This document shows positions 1-8,711 of a DNA stretch of 51,782 bases, in pieces; position 1 is the stretch's first letter; each line of letters starts with the position of its first letter. The notes beneath the pieces are model-generated. The model did not search any database and was not told the origin of the DNA. It saw only the letters and a list, made by a program, of their open reading frames with translations. The position numbers and the translations under genes were made by a program. Origin of the DNA: Planctomycetaceae bacterium (lineage in GTDB: Bacteria; Planctomycetota; Planctomycetia; Pirellulales; Pirellulaceae). The DNA lies in NCBI GenBank assembly GCA_012729315.1, contig JAAYDI010000097.1:1-51782 (forward strand), written 5' to 3'.

Positions 1-16
1 CACCCATCCATCTCGC

Positions 17-41
17 AAGGACCGGTTCACCGCCGGTCCTT
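17..41. terminator. Hairpin, possible intrinsic terminator
   Basis: A perfect 9-bp inverted repeat (AAGGACCGG / CCGGTCCTT) encloses a 7-nt loop and is followed on the + strand by the pyrimidine-rich CCTTCTT. It would end transcription from a gene to the left of the window. There is no long T tract, so termination is inferred from the stem alone. Confidence 0.5.
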
Positions 42-87
42 CCTTCTTGCGCGCCCCATCCAGCCCCCCATCATGTGTGTTCAATGA

Positions 88-297
88 AAACGAGCCTACA
101 CGCGGCAAAGAATTCGGGCGGCAGCAGGAGACAAGCAATACGCCTACATTCCGACTGTGATATTCACCGATGACGACGGTTCGCAACGGCAGGAGAAGCT
201 CGTCAATTGGAAGGATCAGGATGCGGCGGAAGGACTTGCCGAATGGCTGAGTGAGCGGCTGCGAATAGAGCGGAGAAGCAAGCCGCGTGATCTGTGA
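88..297 (+). pseudogene. Start-less coding remnant, C-terminal fragment
   Basis: From the stop at 85-87 to the stop at 295-297 one frame stays open for 69 codons and reads like real protein: a beta-strand-like YIPTVIFTDDDGS, then an amphipathic helix around EGLAEWLSERLRIE. No ATG is in frame, and the only GTG (157) falls inside the strand, so no plausible start exists. The base composition is lower in GC than the flanking genes. I read it as the tail of a gene cut by deletion or frameshift. The family is not recognised, and a frame open by chance is possible. Confidence 0.4.
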
Positions 298-578
298 GCA
301 CGCGATGGGGTGCCGCGCGACAACAGCGGACCCGGGGCTGTGTCAGGAGCGCCGTGTTGCGGCTCAAGACGACAGTTCGCGTGGCGCGAATTGGTCACGA
401 AACGAGACGTCTATCGACACACGAACAAAACACGATTGCCGCCACGATACGAGTTTCTTGTCACGTGCATGTGCCGCAATAATGTAATTGGAGGCTGTGC
501 TCAGAGGAAACGGGCCGGTTGGTGCAGGAAGTTCGGACGGTGTTCCCATGGGGGGGCCGGGCGCGAAGATGCTGTCGC
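298..578. other. Gene-free stretch
   Basis: About 280 bp between the coding remnant and the end of the reverse-strand hydrolase gene. Open frames here have no protein-like composition or ribosome binding site. No tRNA, repeat or clear terminator was seen. Confidence 0.4.
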
Positions 579-1505
579 TCATTCTTGTTCGGCTTCTTTG
601 CGCCATCGTCTTTTGCTCGATACTAGCAGGCTCTTTAATTTGTCGATCAGAAGGAAGTGGGCTGCGATCAGCAGTCCGGCAATGTAGCCGTACACGGCTC
701 CTCCCAGGATGCCGAACAGGAGAACAAGGAGGATGACGTGCGAGGGTAAAACCGCACGGGCGGCGAGTAGCTCGTAGACGGCGGCGCAAAGGATCCTACA
801 CGGCAAGATACAAGCTCCCACTATCACCGATGCCCTTCGTGGTCGCTGCCCCTTGAACAGAAGCATCTGCCCGAGCCCCACGGCGGTAAAAGAACCGGCG
901 ACCCAAGCAAGGCTCCAGGACGAACCCCCGATAAGTCGCCATACGGCGAACAGTTCGGCGTACATGGTGCTGACGAGAAAGAGTGTGCCGAACCCAAAGC
1001 GGTGCGGGACTCCGGCTTCGTGCTGAAGAAGGCTGCCACCCTCTCGACGAGCCTCCTCCACCGCTCTCAACATCCACGCCAACGACTCCTCATCAGCCAA
1101 CCGGTGCTCCGTGCCAACCTCAATCAGGGCCGACTCGGGCAAACTGCTGTTTTCGAGAAGTTCCTGGCTGTCAGCGAACGGCACCACCTCATCGTCCCGG
1201 CTGTGCAGGATTACGGTGTTTCGCTTGACAGCAGTCGCCGTCCCCCACGTTTTCCAGGCGGGACACAGCAGCACCAATGGCGTGTCACCACTATCGATAT
1301 TCATCGCCACGGCACCACCACGGGAACTTCCGACCACAACGCCAGGCCGGTATCGGTCGTACTCGGCCTGCGCAATGCGGACGGCGGCAACGAAATCATC
1401 GTCGGGCAGGGCCGGATTCAATACCTCGTGGCCGTATGCCTTGAGGCAGGTCGGCTTCGCGCCGCCAGGAGTCGACTGCCAGCCGTGCAGGAAGAGAATG
1501 AGCAT
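579..1505 (-). CDS. YqiA-like alpha/beta hydrolase fused to a membrane domain
   Basis: The first 155 residues look like a small UPF0227/YqiA-type alpha/beta hydrolase (esterase). There is an opening LFLHGWQS strand-loop, a GSSRG nucleophile elbow with Ser61, an acid in SRDDEVVP (Asp104) and a His in GTEHRL (His134). The remaining 150 residues hold about four hydrophobic segments and a basic tail, so the enzyme is probably tethered to the cytoplasmic membrane; this fusion is not usual for the family. The ATG at 1505 is chosen because it starts right at the first beta strand. A GTG at 1538 would add 11 residues, and neither has a strong Shine-Dalgarno. It follows the next gene upstream by about 50 bp and is probably co-transcribed. 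The substrate is unknown. Confidence 0.75.
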   Translation of the reverse strand: MLILFLHGWQSTPGGAKPTCLKAYGHEVLNPALPDDDFVAAVRIAQAEYDRYRPGVVVGSSRGGAVAMNIDSGDTPLVLLCPAWKTWGTATAVKRNTVILHSRDDEVVPFADSQELLENSSLPESALIEVGTEHRLADEESLAWMLRAVEEARREGGSLLQHEAGVPHRFGFGTLFLVSTMYAELFAVWRLIGGSSWSLAWVAGSFTAVGLGQMLLFKGQRPRRASVIVGACILPCRILCAAVYELLAARAVLPSHVILLVLLFGILGGAVYGYIAGLLIAAHFLLIDKLKSLLVSSKRRWRKEAEQE

Positions 1506-1556
1506 AGGCCTATGGTTTCTTTGCGAGTCGCTGTTCACAGGGAACTGTGCCAGGGG

Positions 1557-2537
1557 TCAGCGTTTCGAGCCGTTGTTCCGTGGATCCTGGTCCACCGCCG
1601 CCTCCTGCTCTTCGACACGATCCCGATATTCAATTGTTTTCTCTACCGTGCCGTCAGGAGCGTAAACGATCATACTGTCAGCAATGTACGTCCCGAAGGA
1701 TGGCGAATAACGGAAGCGGCAATGACTCTCGATGCTTCCATCCTGCCGCAAGTAGATCCCAATCCCTCCCGTTTCCTTGTCAAAGACGGAGGTGGCGATG
1801 CGGGTACCGTCCGGTCGATACCAAGTGATCTGCGTAACCAGGCCAGCACGGTACCATTCCTCCGTCATCAGTGCACCCGATTTGTAGTAGTGCTCCTTCT
1901 TGCCGGTCCCATGAGTGAAACCATCGTTGTCATGACAGAACGTTCCCGGAATATACTCCCAAACGGACAACATGATCAACGCAATCAGTAAACAGACCAC
2001 CGCAGCGGGCAACAGCATGCGTGGCATACGACGCAGTCCCAACCAGCGCAACACGGTCCCGCCCAGCCATACGGCCAGCGGCAAGAAGTAGAGACAATCC
2101 GCGATCATGTCCGCCGCATACAGGGTGGCATGCGAAAGCACTTTATTAGCAACTATCACCCTGCCTATCGCAAACAGAGTCGCGACAAGTGCAGTGAGCA
2201 ACAGCAGCGTTCGCACCGAGAATCGCCGTGGCCAGTGGGGAACCACAACAATAATTGAAAACTGCACACCGGCGATGACCAAAGCGTCAACGATCGCGTT
2301 GAGGTATGATGTCTCCTGACGCGTCGTCACCGCCGAGTTGGCTGAATACCACACCTGTGTGTGTATCAGCGGCCAGCCAACGCCTTCGACTCTCGCTCCA
2401 CCTCCGCTGGGCAAATCAATTACTGCGAGATTCACCAGAACGCCCAGCCCCAACCACAGCAAGAACACCAACCACGTCAGTGTGCTCCACTTCAGCGGGT
2501 TGAGCACCAGTGTTGTCGGTCGCTTCGTCGAGTGCAT
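1557..2537 (-). CDS. Membrane protein with C-terminal MORN-like repeats
   Basis: A 326-residue protein of unknown function. Five hydrophobic segments are visible, at about residues 20-40, 84-100, 109-125, 145-165 and 174-193. The third follows RRFSVRTLLLLTALVA, an arginine-rich junction that recurs in planctomycete membrane proteins and is one of the best taxonomic clues here. Residues 217-290 form a soluble tail with YKSGALMTEEWY and WYRPDGTR units, like YwqK/MORN-type beta-hairpin repeats. The ATG at 2537 has only a weak GAG ahead of it. It lies just upstream of the hydrolase-membrane fusion on the same strand, so the two may act together at the membrane; that is inference from position. 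Confidence 0.7.
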   Translation of the reverse strand: MHSTKRPTTLVLNPLKWSTLTWLVFLLWLGLGVLVNLAVIDLPSGGGARVEGVGWPLIHTQVWYSANSAVTTRQETSYLNAIVDALVIAGVQFSIIVVVPHWPRRFSVRTLLLLTALVATLFAIGRVIVANKVLSHATLYAADMIADCLYFLPLAVWLGGTVLRWLGLRRMPRMLLPAAVVCLLIALIMLSVWEYIPGTFCHDNDGFTHGTGKKEHYYKSGALMTEEWYRAGLVTQITWYRPDGTRIATSVFDKETGGIGIYLRQDGSIESHCRFRYSPSFGTYIADSMIVYAPDGTVEKTIEYRDRVEEQEAAVDQDPRNNGSKR

Positions 2538-2716
2538 TGCCGCTCAACCAAGGCTGGAAGCGTGAGGAACCCCAGAGCACAGGACAGAATGCATGGTTGC
2601 TGGCCGAGCCGCGGAATTCCTTCCTTTGTTGGCGACGCGCCAACGGCTCGATTCTACCGCGCCCCACCCGGCGACTCCATACACGCCGATCCGGGCGGCG
2701 ATGCCGCGGCTGGCGG

Positions 2717-4822
2717 TCAACCGTTGTCTGCCAGCGCTCCCCACGGCTCAACCTGCCGCAGCATTTTGGACTGCAGCGCGGCATAGCAGTCGGGCAGGTC
2801 GAAGTGCGCGAGCACATTGGGCAGCAGCGTGGCGAGCGGCCAGCGGTACGTCTCCGCCTCGGCCACGTCGGCGTACGAGGTGAGCGCGTGTTTGAGCGTG
2901 ACCTGCTGCACGCGCGGCGACAGGAGCGCTGCGAAGGTCCCGGGCAGGGCGCCCCAGCCGGTGGCCACCAGGTGCACGTCGGTGTAGCCATGTGCGGCGA
3001 GCCAGTCGAGTACGCGCAGCACGTCCAGCGTCTTCTGCCCGACGTAGGGCCGATCGAGCATCAGGCTGTGGATGGCATAGAAGAAGTCGCAGCCGTAGGG
3101 CTGGTCAAAGGTGCGGGAACCGCAGGTGTCGGGCATCGACTCCCCAATGCCGCGGACGTCACACGTGAACAACGGCGTCTCCGGTGAGCTGTCGAGCACC
3201 TCGCGAATCAGCGGCTCCTGCTGCAATTCCAGGTCGCTCGACCGATGCGCGACGTACAGGATGGCACGCTCGCCCTGGCGCGCAGGCCGCGCATCCCAGC
3301 TCTCCTGGGTGAGCCAGTACACCAAGGCCATGATGCCCGGTTCGGTGACGACCGCGTAGGTGCAGAAGTACGGGAGTGGATAGTTCTTGGCGCGCGCCGA
3401 CCGCAGGATGCGGTAGTGCGGCGCAGCCTGTGCGCCGGCGGCATCATCGGCGGGCAAGCGGAGCACGGTCCGGATCGCCTGCAGCAGCGGCTCACCCTGC
3501 AATGCCCCGCGCTGCCTGGTCAGTTTCTGGGACTTGTCCCGCGTGAAGTGGAACACCGTCCGGGTGTTGTCGAGCGTGGCCACCTGTCCCTGCGGCGTGC
3601 ACCACAGGGTCTGGTCCTCCTCGAGCGTGAGGGTCGGTTCCGCCGCGCCGTGTGCCGCGCCGGTGGCTTTGCCAAACCAGGCGTACATCGCCTCGCGGTT
3701 TTCCTGCGAGTAGCCGTGCGGCCGCGGACCGACGAACAACGCGGCATGCTCGGGCTGACCGAGCAGTTGGTAGAGATGCCGGAGCCGGCCGGCCGCGTTG
3801 TAGCTGCCACGCACGTCGAAGAAGTCCTGCTCCTGCGCCAGGATCAGCACCGGCTTGGGAGCCAGCGCCGCCAGGAAGTCGACATGGTCGAGTCCGAGTG
3901 CGAGCGATTTAGGGGGGCATTGCTCGGTATCCGCCGGCAATTCGTTCTCCATGTTGTGCAGGAAGGTGGTGACGAAACAGCTGGGCGCCGCCATCGACCA
4001 GCGGGACTCGAGACCGCACAGCCACGTGCTGAGCGTCCCGCCCCCCGAGTTCCCGGTGACGCCCACATGCTGCGGGTCCACTTCGGGGCGAGTGAGCAGG
4101 TAGTCGAGTGCCCGGATGCCGTCCCACACGCGCCACATGCCGAGGAACTCTCCCACCAGGAACTGCTGGTTACCAGCATACAGGTGCTCCGCAACCCCCA
4201 CACCGATGCGCGAGGTCAGGTCGTCCCGGACATACTGCAGCCGCTCCCCCTGCCCCAGCGGATCATAGAGCAGGCAGACGTAGCCCAGGCGGGCCAGCCC
4301 CTGGGCGAACGACTGGTAAGCGTGTTCCGCTTTGCCGTTGGACGAGTGTCCGCAGCAGCCGACGACGCCGGGCCGCGGCAGGTCGATGGTCGTTGGCAGG
4401 TACAGGTTCGCCGTGACCGGGAACGATGGGCGGCTCTCGAAAATCACCTTCTCGATGCGGTACCCGTCGCGTTCTACGACTCCCGTCACGCGCGGGTTGA
4501 GTGGCGTGCGTTCCGGGTCCGGCCCAAAACACTCGCGAATCTTGCCGCGCACTGCCGCGACATACTGTTCGGCCTCCTCACGCGACTGCAGGCGGGCGTA
4601 GGCCTGTGCGTTCTGCTCGTACGCCTTCCGCACCTCCCCCACGAAGTACTCGTGGACCATGCGGGGAAACCGGTTCCGTGGCGGCGCGGCGGCCGGCTGA
4701 GACTGCGTCTGCCCGGAGGCCGGCAGCGGCGCAACGAGCGGCAGACTGACGGTGCTCAGGGGCAGCGCGGCGGTGCCGAGCAGCTTGACCATTTCACGTC
4801 GGCTGAACTGATTATGGTGCAT
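2717..4822 (-). CDS. Tat-exported tandem alpha/beta hydrolase (acetylxylan-esterase-like)
   Basis: This 701-residue protein begins with a twin-arginine signal (SRREMVKLLG, then a hydrophobic run to ASGQ), so it is probably exported folded. Residues 60-400 are an alpha/beta hydrolase of the acetylxylan-esterase/dienelactone type. The nucleophile is in TGNSGGGT, the acid in EQDFFDVRG and the His in RPHGYSQENR. The C-terminal third repeats the fold (AILYVAHRSSD, DVRGIGES, VATGWGAL), but the nucleophile position is Trp, so that half is probably inactive. The ATG at 4822 has GAGGAG 7 nt upstream and starts the Tat signal, so a longer frame to 4876 is rejected. It lies 10 bp after the altronate-dehydratase-family gene, implying one transcript and a role in releasing acyl groups from plant or algal polysaccharide. 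Confidence 0.85.
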   Translation of the reverse strand: MHHNQFSRREMVKLLGTAALPLSTVSLPLVAPLPASGQTQSQPAAAPPRNRFPRMVHEYFVGEVRKAYEQNAQAYARLQSREEAEQYVAAVRGKIRECFGPDPERTPLNPRVTGVVERDGYRIEKVIFESRPSFPVTANLYLPTTIDLPRPGVVGCCGHSSNGKAEHAYQSFAQGLARLGYVCLLYDPLGQGERLQYVRDDLTSRIGVGVAEHLYAGNQQFLVGEFLGMWRVWDGIRALDYLLTRPEVDPQHVGVTGNSGGGTLSTWLCGLESRWSMAAPSCFVTTFLHNMENELPADTEQCPPKSLALGLDHVDFLAALAPKPVLILAQEQDFFDVRGSYNAAGRLRHLYQLLGQPEHAALFVGPRPHGYSQENREAMYAWFGKATGAAHGAAEPTLTLEEDQTLWCTPQGQVATLDNTRTVFHFTRDKSQKLTRQRGALQGEPLLQAIRTVLRLPADDAAGAQAAPHYRILRSARAKNYPLPYFCTYAVVTEPGIMALVYWLTQESWDARPARQGERAILYVAHRSSDLELQQEPLIREVLDSSPETPLFTCDVRGIGESMPDTCGSRTFDQPYGCDFFYAIHSLMLDRPYVGQKTLDVLRVLDWLAAHGYTDVHLVATGWGALPGTFAALLSPRVQQVTLKHALTSYADVAEAETYRWPLATLLPNVLAHFDLPDCYAALQSKMLRQVEPWGALADNG

Positions 4823-4832
4823 GACTTGCTCC

Positions 4833-6383
4833 TCAGAGTGTGGGACCAACTGTCCAAGGCACGAACTCGTCGTCACCTAACCCTTGCTGTTCGCTCTTCG
4901 TCTTCCTGCCGCTGGCCACCGCCAGGATCTCCTCAAAGATCTGCTGGCCGACCTCCGACACCGGTGTACCGTCGAGGATGACCCCCGCATCGATGTCCAT
5001 GTCGTCCAGCATGCGCTGGTACATGGGGGTGTTGGTGGCGACTTTGAGTGTCGGTGCCGGCTTGCAGGCGAAGCAACTGCCTCGCCCCGTGGTGAACACG
5101 ACGATGTTGGCACCGCCGGCGATCAGGCCTGTCACGCTGGCCGGATCGTATCCCGGCGTGTCCATCACGACCAGACCGCGGGCCCGCACAGGCTCCGCGT
5201 ATTGCAGGACGTCGACCAGCGCCGTCGAGCCCCCCTTGGCGACGGCGCCCAGCGATTTCTCGGCGATCGTGGTCAGCCCTCCCTGCTTGTTGCCCACGGA
5301 GGGGTTGTTGTCGATGTCGACCCCGAACACGCTCGTATACCACTTCCACCACGCAATGCGTTCCAGCAGTTTGTTGGCCACCGCGACCGATTTCGCGCGG
5401 CGGGTGAGCAGATGCTCCGCGCCGTAGATCTCAGTCGTCTCCGCCAGGATCGCCGTCCCCCCGCACGCGACCACCATGTCGGCAGCCACGCCCAGCGCCG
5501 GATTGGCGGTGATCCCCGAATTGCCGTCCGAGCCGCCGCAGTTCGTGCCCAGCACGATCTCGCTCGCCGGAATCACCTCGCGCCGCACGTCGTTCACACG
5601 CGGCAATAACTCCTGCACCTTGCGGATCCCGGCGGCCACCGTCTTGGCCGTGCCCCCCTGGTCCTGCATGACAAACACCGGAGGCGCCTCCGGGCCGGCC
5701 GAGTTCCCCGCGATCCGTACCAATTGCTCTTCCCGCAGCAGGTATTCGATGTCGGCCTGCTCGCAACCCAGACCCACCAGCAGGTAGGCGCCGATATTCG
5801 GATGCCGCGCTACCCCCGCCAGGACCCGGTTCAGCATGGTATGCGCGAGACCACCGAACTGCACCCCGCAGCCGCTGTAGTGCGCGAACGCGACCACCCC
5901 GTCCACGTGCGGATAGTCCCGCAACTCGTCCGGACCGAAATGGTGCGCGATCCGCCGGGCCACCGCCGCCGAACAGTTGACCGTCGAGATCACAGCCACA
6001 TAATTCCGAGTGCCGCCGCGCCCCCCGGGACGGCGGTAGCCTAGAAACGTGCGTCCGGCGATCGGCGCCGGATCCGGTGGGATGCACGTGGCGCTGGCAT
6101 GCTCCCGCTCGAAATCCTGCATCGCCAGATTGTGCGAATGGACCCAGTCGCCGACCGCAATCGGCTGCGTCGCCCGGCCGATCACCTGCCCGTACTTGAG
6201 AACGGGCTCGCCAGCGGCAATCGGGCGCGTTGCCAGTTTGTGCCCCATGGGCACGGCGGCCGACAACCGAATCCGCTGCCCTGCCACATCGCACGCACTC
6301 CCGGCCTCCAGAGCCTGGACCGCCACCCCCACGTTGTCCGCCGGCTGCAGCTGGATCACCTGCGGTTTGCTGACCGACCCCAT
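4833..6383 (-). CDS. uxaA: Altronate dehydratase family (UxaA/GarD)
   Basis: A 516-residue hydro-lyase. E. coli UxaA (495 aa) converts D-altronate to 2-keto-3-deoxygluconate in galacturonate breakdown, and GarD does the same type of reaction on galactarate. An N-terminal SAF domain lies at about residues 15-90, and the core shows GLGCEQ and GTNCGGSDGNSGITANPA, the family's iron-binding signature region. The ATG at 6383 has GGGAGG 7 nt upstream; the open frame extends to 6512, but that stretch is repeat DNA. It is the first gene of the pair with the Tat hydrolase, supporting a pectin or uronate diet. Altronate versus galactarate specificity cannot be decided from sequence alone. Confidence 0.9.
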   Translation of the reverse strand: MGSVSKPQVIQLQPADNVGVAVQALEAGSACDVAGQRIRLSAAVPMGHKLATRPIAAGEPVLKYGQVIGRATQPIAVGDWVHSHNLAMQDFEREHASATCIPPDPAPIAGRTFLGYRRPGGRGGTRNYVAVISTVNCSAAVARRIAHHFGPDELRDYPHVDGVVAFAHYSGCGVQFGGLAHTMLNRVLAGVARHPNIGAYLLVGLGCEQADIEYLLREEQLVRIAGNSAGPEAPPVFVMQDQGGTAKTVAAGIRKVQELLPRVNDVRREVIPASEIVLGTNCGGSDGNSGITANPALGVAADMVVACGGTAILAETTEIYGAEHLLTRRAKSVAVANKLLERIAWWKWYTSVFGVDIDNNPSVGNKQGGLTTIAEKSLGAVAKGGSTALVDVLQYAEPVRARGLVVMDTPGYDPASVTGLIAGGANIVVFTTGRGSCFACKPAPTLKVATNTPMYQRMLDDMDIDAGVILDGTPVSEVGQQIFEEILAVASGRKTKSEQQGLGDDEFVPWTVGPTL

Positions 6384-6405
6384 GTTGTTCCTCCCACGTT
6401 GCTCG

Positions 6406-6450
6406 TCCGGGGTTGTTCTTCCGGGGTTGTTTGACTGGTGGGGTTGTTCG
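6406..6450. repeat. 14-bp tandem duplication in divergent promoter region
   Basis: TCCGGGGTTGTTCT (6406-6419) is followed at once by TCCGGGGTTGTTTG (6420-6433), and a looser third copy (GGTGGGGTTGTTCG) ends at 6450. The array sits between the divergent uxaA and repeat-protein genes, where promoters are expected. It could be an operator or slippage-derived repeat DNA. Confidence 0.7.
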
Positions 6451-6499
6451 TCCTGGCGGTCATTGTAACTCCCGTTGACACCCTTGGGGCCCGGCGACG

Positions 6500-8542
6500 A
6501 TGATAATCCCAATCTCAGCCATGGCCTTTGCGTGTGGGTGGTCTTTTTCTTCGAGGGTACCGTCCGTGAACGTCCTGCTGTCCCTGTTGTCCCTGCTGTT
6601 GCTGTCCAGTACCCCGTCTGACACGACCGACACGTCGTTTACGTTGTGGCCAGCGGAGGTGGCCGGCGTGGTGCGGCAGAACGTGGGGAGTGGTGGCGCG
6701 GCGCTCGGATACACGGCGCAGCAGATGTCGTTCTTTCCTGGTCATACCTATCGCTTGGGCTATGTGGCGCGTCTGTTCCGGGACGCCGAGCAGGTGCCTG
6801 CCGAGACGAACCGGCTGGCCCGCCGCATGCTGGAGGGGAATTTCGTTGACGCGATGTATCAGTCGCTGGCCATCCTCGGTGCACAGATCTCGTTCGACAG
6901 CATCCAGGACAGGCCGGCGGCGCGCGTGGTGCCGGCCGACGAGTCGTCGCGGGTGGCGTGGGAGTCGTTGCCGGACGACGTCCGGAGCGCGATCGAGGAG
7001 ATTGTGCGGGGCGCGGCGGGTGCCGCGCCGCATCTGCACGAGGCGTTCGACTGGAATCAGGTGGCACGGGCGGCGGGCGACGCGCAGGGAGTCAATCTGG
7101 CGAAACCTGCCGTGTACAGCTACGCGGCCGGTCCCTGGTTGAGCTACAACACGTTTGGCACCGGTTCGTTCGCGGCGTTGTCGAGCTTCCAGGCCACGCC
7201 GTTGGGCAATGGAGCGGCTGTGCTGTTTGCTTCGGTGCGGACCGCGGTCAAGGATCTAGTGGCCAGCACCCGCGACCAACAGATCCCGCCGTTCGATACG
7301 TTGTTGCTCCAGACCAATGCCGGTCCGGTGCGTGTGCTGGGCCCCGGGAAGAACACCTATCGCGGGGCGGAGCCGATCGTGATCGACCTGGGAGGGGATG
7401 ATCAGTACTCGGGGCGTCTGGCGGTACCGGCGTCGAAGGCCGTGCCGGTAGGTCTGGTGATCGATGTGGGGGGGAACGACACGTACGACGGCCGCAGCAG
7501 CGCCGCGTCGATCGCCTGCGGACTCTTCGGGATCGGAGCGCTGTTTGATCTGGGCGGTCACGACACGTACATGTGTGGCGATTCAGGATTGGGCTGTGCA
7601 TGGCACGGCATTGGGCTGCTGGTCGACACCGTTGGCAACGACACGTATACCGGGCACCAGTGGTGCCAGGGTGCGGCGCATGCGGGTGTGGGGATGCTGA
7701 TCGACGAATCGGGTGACGACAAGTACTTCTGTCAACTCGAATCACAGGGGTTGGGTTCCACGTTAGGTGTCGGGGTCCTGCTCGACAAAGCGGGGAACGA
7801 CCGGTATCACGCGTACGACAACGAGCAGGGGCGGCGCATCACGTTTCCTTCGTCCCAGACGAAGGCGCACGAGACGTCGCTGACACAAGGGTGCGGTTAC
7901 GGCCGGCGGGCCGACGATCGGGATGGCCGTTCGCTGGCCGGCGGTGTGGGCGCGCTGTTCGACGGGGCGGGGGACGACACCTACTATGGCGGCGTGTTCA
8001 CGCAGGGTATCGGCTTCTGGTGGGCGCTGGGCATGCTGGTGGACCTGGGTGGCCAGGACACGTACCGTGGCGTGTATTTCGCTCAGGGCGCTGCCGCCCA
8101 CTTCGCGATCGGCACGTTCGTCGACCATACGGGTGACGACCGCTACAACGACGACCGGGTCCTCGGCCAGGTTCTGGGTGCCGGGCGGGACGGTGCGATC
8201 GGCACGTTCGTCGATGCGGCGGGGGATGACACATACTACATTCCCAAGAAGTCGGCCGGCGGCGGCGATATGAACTCCATCGGCCTGTTCTGCGACCAGC
8301 AGGGGGCGGACACGTACCATCCTCTGGCCCACTCGTGCCTGGGCGCCGCCTCGACCTCCAATCCACGCGGCGACCGCTTCCGCACCGTGATGCCGACCAT
8401 CGGCGCGTTTGTCGATCTGGGGGGCGCAGACCGATACCCGGCCCAGGGCAGCGCGAAGAACAACACCCAGTGGCATCACACCGCCAGCACGCAGGCGTGG
8501 GGATTCGGCTATGACACACAGCCGCGTCCCGCCGTTCCGTGA
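6500..8542 (+). CDS. Secreted repeat protein with twelve D-x-x-G-x-D-x-Y units
   Basis: Up to 680 residues. After a hydrophobic leader comes a non-repetitive 260-residue N-terminal region, then twelve copies of a short motif spaced roughly 25-60 residues apart. Examples are DLGGDDQY, DVGGNDTY, DLGGHDTY, DTVGNDTY, DESGDDKY, DKAGNDRY, DGAGDDTY, DHTGDDRY and DAAGDDTY. Each follows a G-h-h-h strand, and Asp, Gly and Asp are nearly invariant. This resembles calcium-binding beta-roll or beta-helix coils (RTX-like spacing of Gly and Asp), but the unit is longer and ends in Tyr. Two starts are possible: ATG 6500, or GTG 6566 with GAGGG 8 nt upstream, which begins directly at the leader VNVLLSLLSLLLLSS. 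Probably extracellular. The family has no name I know. Confidence 0.75.
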   Translation: MIIPISAMAFACGWSFSSRVPSVNVLLSLLSLLLLSSTPSDTTDTSFTLWPAEVAGVVRQNVGSGGAALGYTAQQMSFFPGHTYRLGYVARLFRDAEQVPAETNRLARRMLEGNFVDAMYQSLAILGAQISFDSIQDRPAARVVPADESSRVAWESLPDDVRSAIEEIVRGAAGAAPHLHEAFDWNQVARAAGDAQGVNLAKPAVYSYAAGPWLSYNTFGTGSFAALSSFQATPLGNGAAVLFASVRTAVKDLVASTRDQQIPPFDTLLLQTNAGPVRVLGPGKNTYRGAEPIVIDLGGDDQYSGRLAVPASKAVPVGLVIDVGGNDTYDGRSSAASIACGLFGIGALFDLGGHDTYMCGDSGLGCAWHGIGLLVDTVGNDTYTGHQWCQGAAHAGVGMLIDESGDDKYFCQLESQGLGSTLGVGVLLDKAGNDRYHAYDNEQGRRITFPSSQTKAHETSLTQGCGYGRRADDRDGRSLAGGVGALFDGAGDDTYYGGVFTQGIGFWWALGMLVDLGGQDTYRGVYFAQGAAAHFAIGTFVDHTGDDRYNDDRVLGQVLGAGRDGAIGTFVDAAGDDTYYIPKKSAGGGDMNSIGLFCDQQGADTYHPLAHSCLGAASTSNPRGDRFRTVMPTIGAFVDLGGADRYPAQGSAKNNTQWHHTASTQAWGFGYDTQPRPAVP

Positions 8543-8624
8543 TCCCGCCACGTGCTTCATCCACTGGTCTGGCCCTGGCGGAAACTCGACGCGCCGTCCG
8601 GCGGGGAATCGAAGCCTGCGTTGC

Positions 8625-8655
8625 TTGACGCGGCTGGGACACGGTGGTCTATAAT
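8625..8655 (+). promoter_or_regulatory. Sigma-70-like promoter of the nucleoside hydrolase gene
   Basis: TTGACG (8625-8630) and a perfect TATAAT (8650-8655) are separated by 19 bp. The ATG of the downstream gene lies about 57 bp further. The spacer is 2 bp longer than ideal. Confidence 0.5.
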
Positions 8656-8711
8656 CACAACAGTTGCGGGGATGACCAACCTACTTGTTGGCCGTGGGAA
8701 AGGGCGATTAC

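Noticed and set aside
6384-6512. Extended N-terminus of the altronate-dehydratase-family protein
   Set aside because: The added codons run through a tandem repeat, while ATG 6383 has a strong ribosome site and fits the family.
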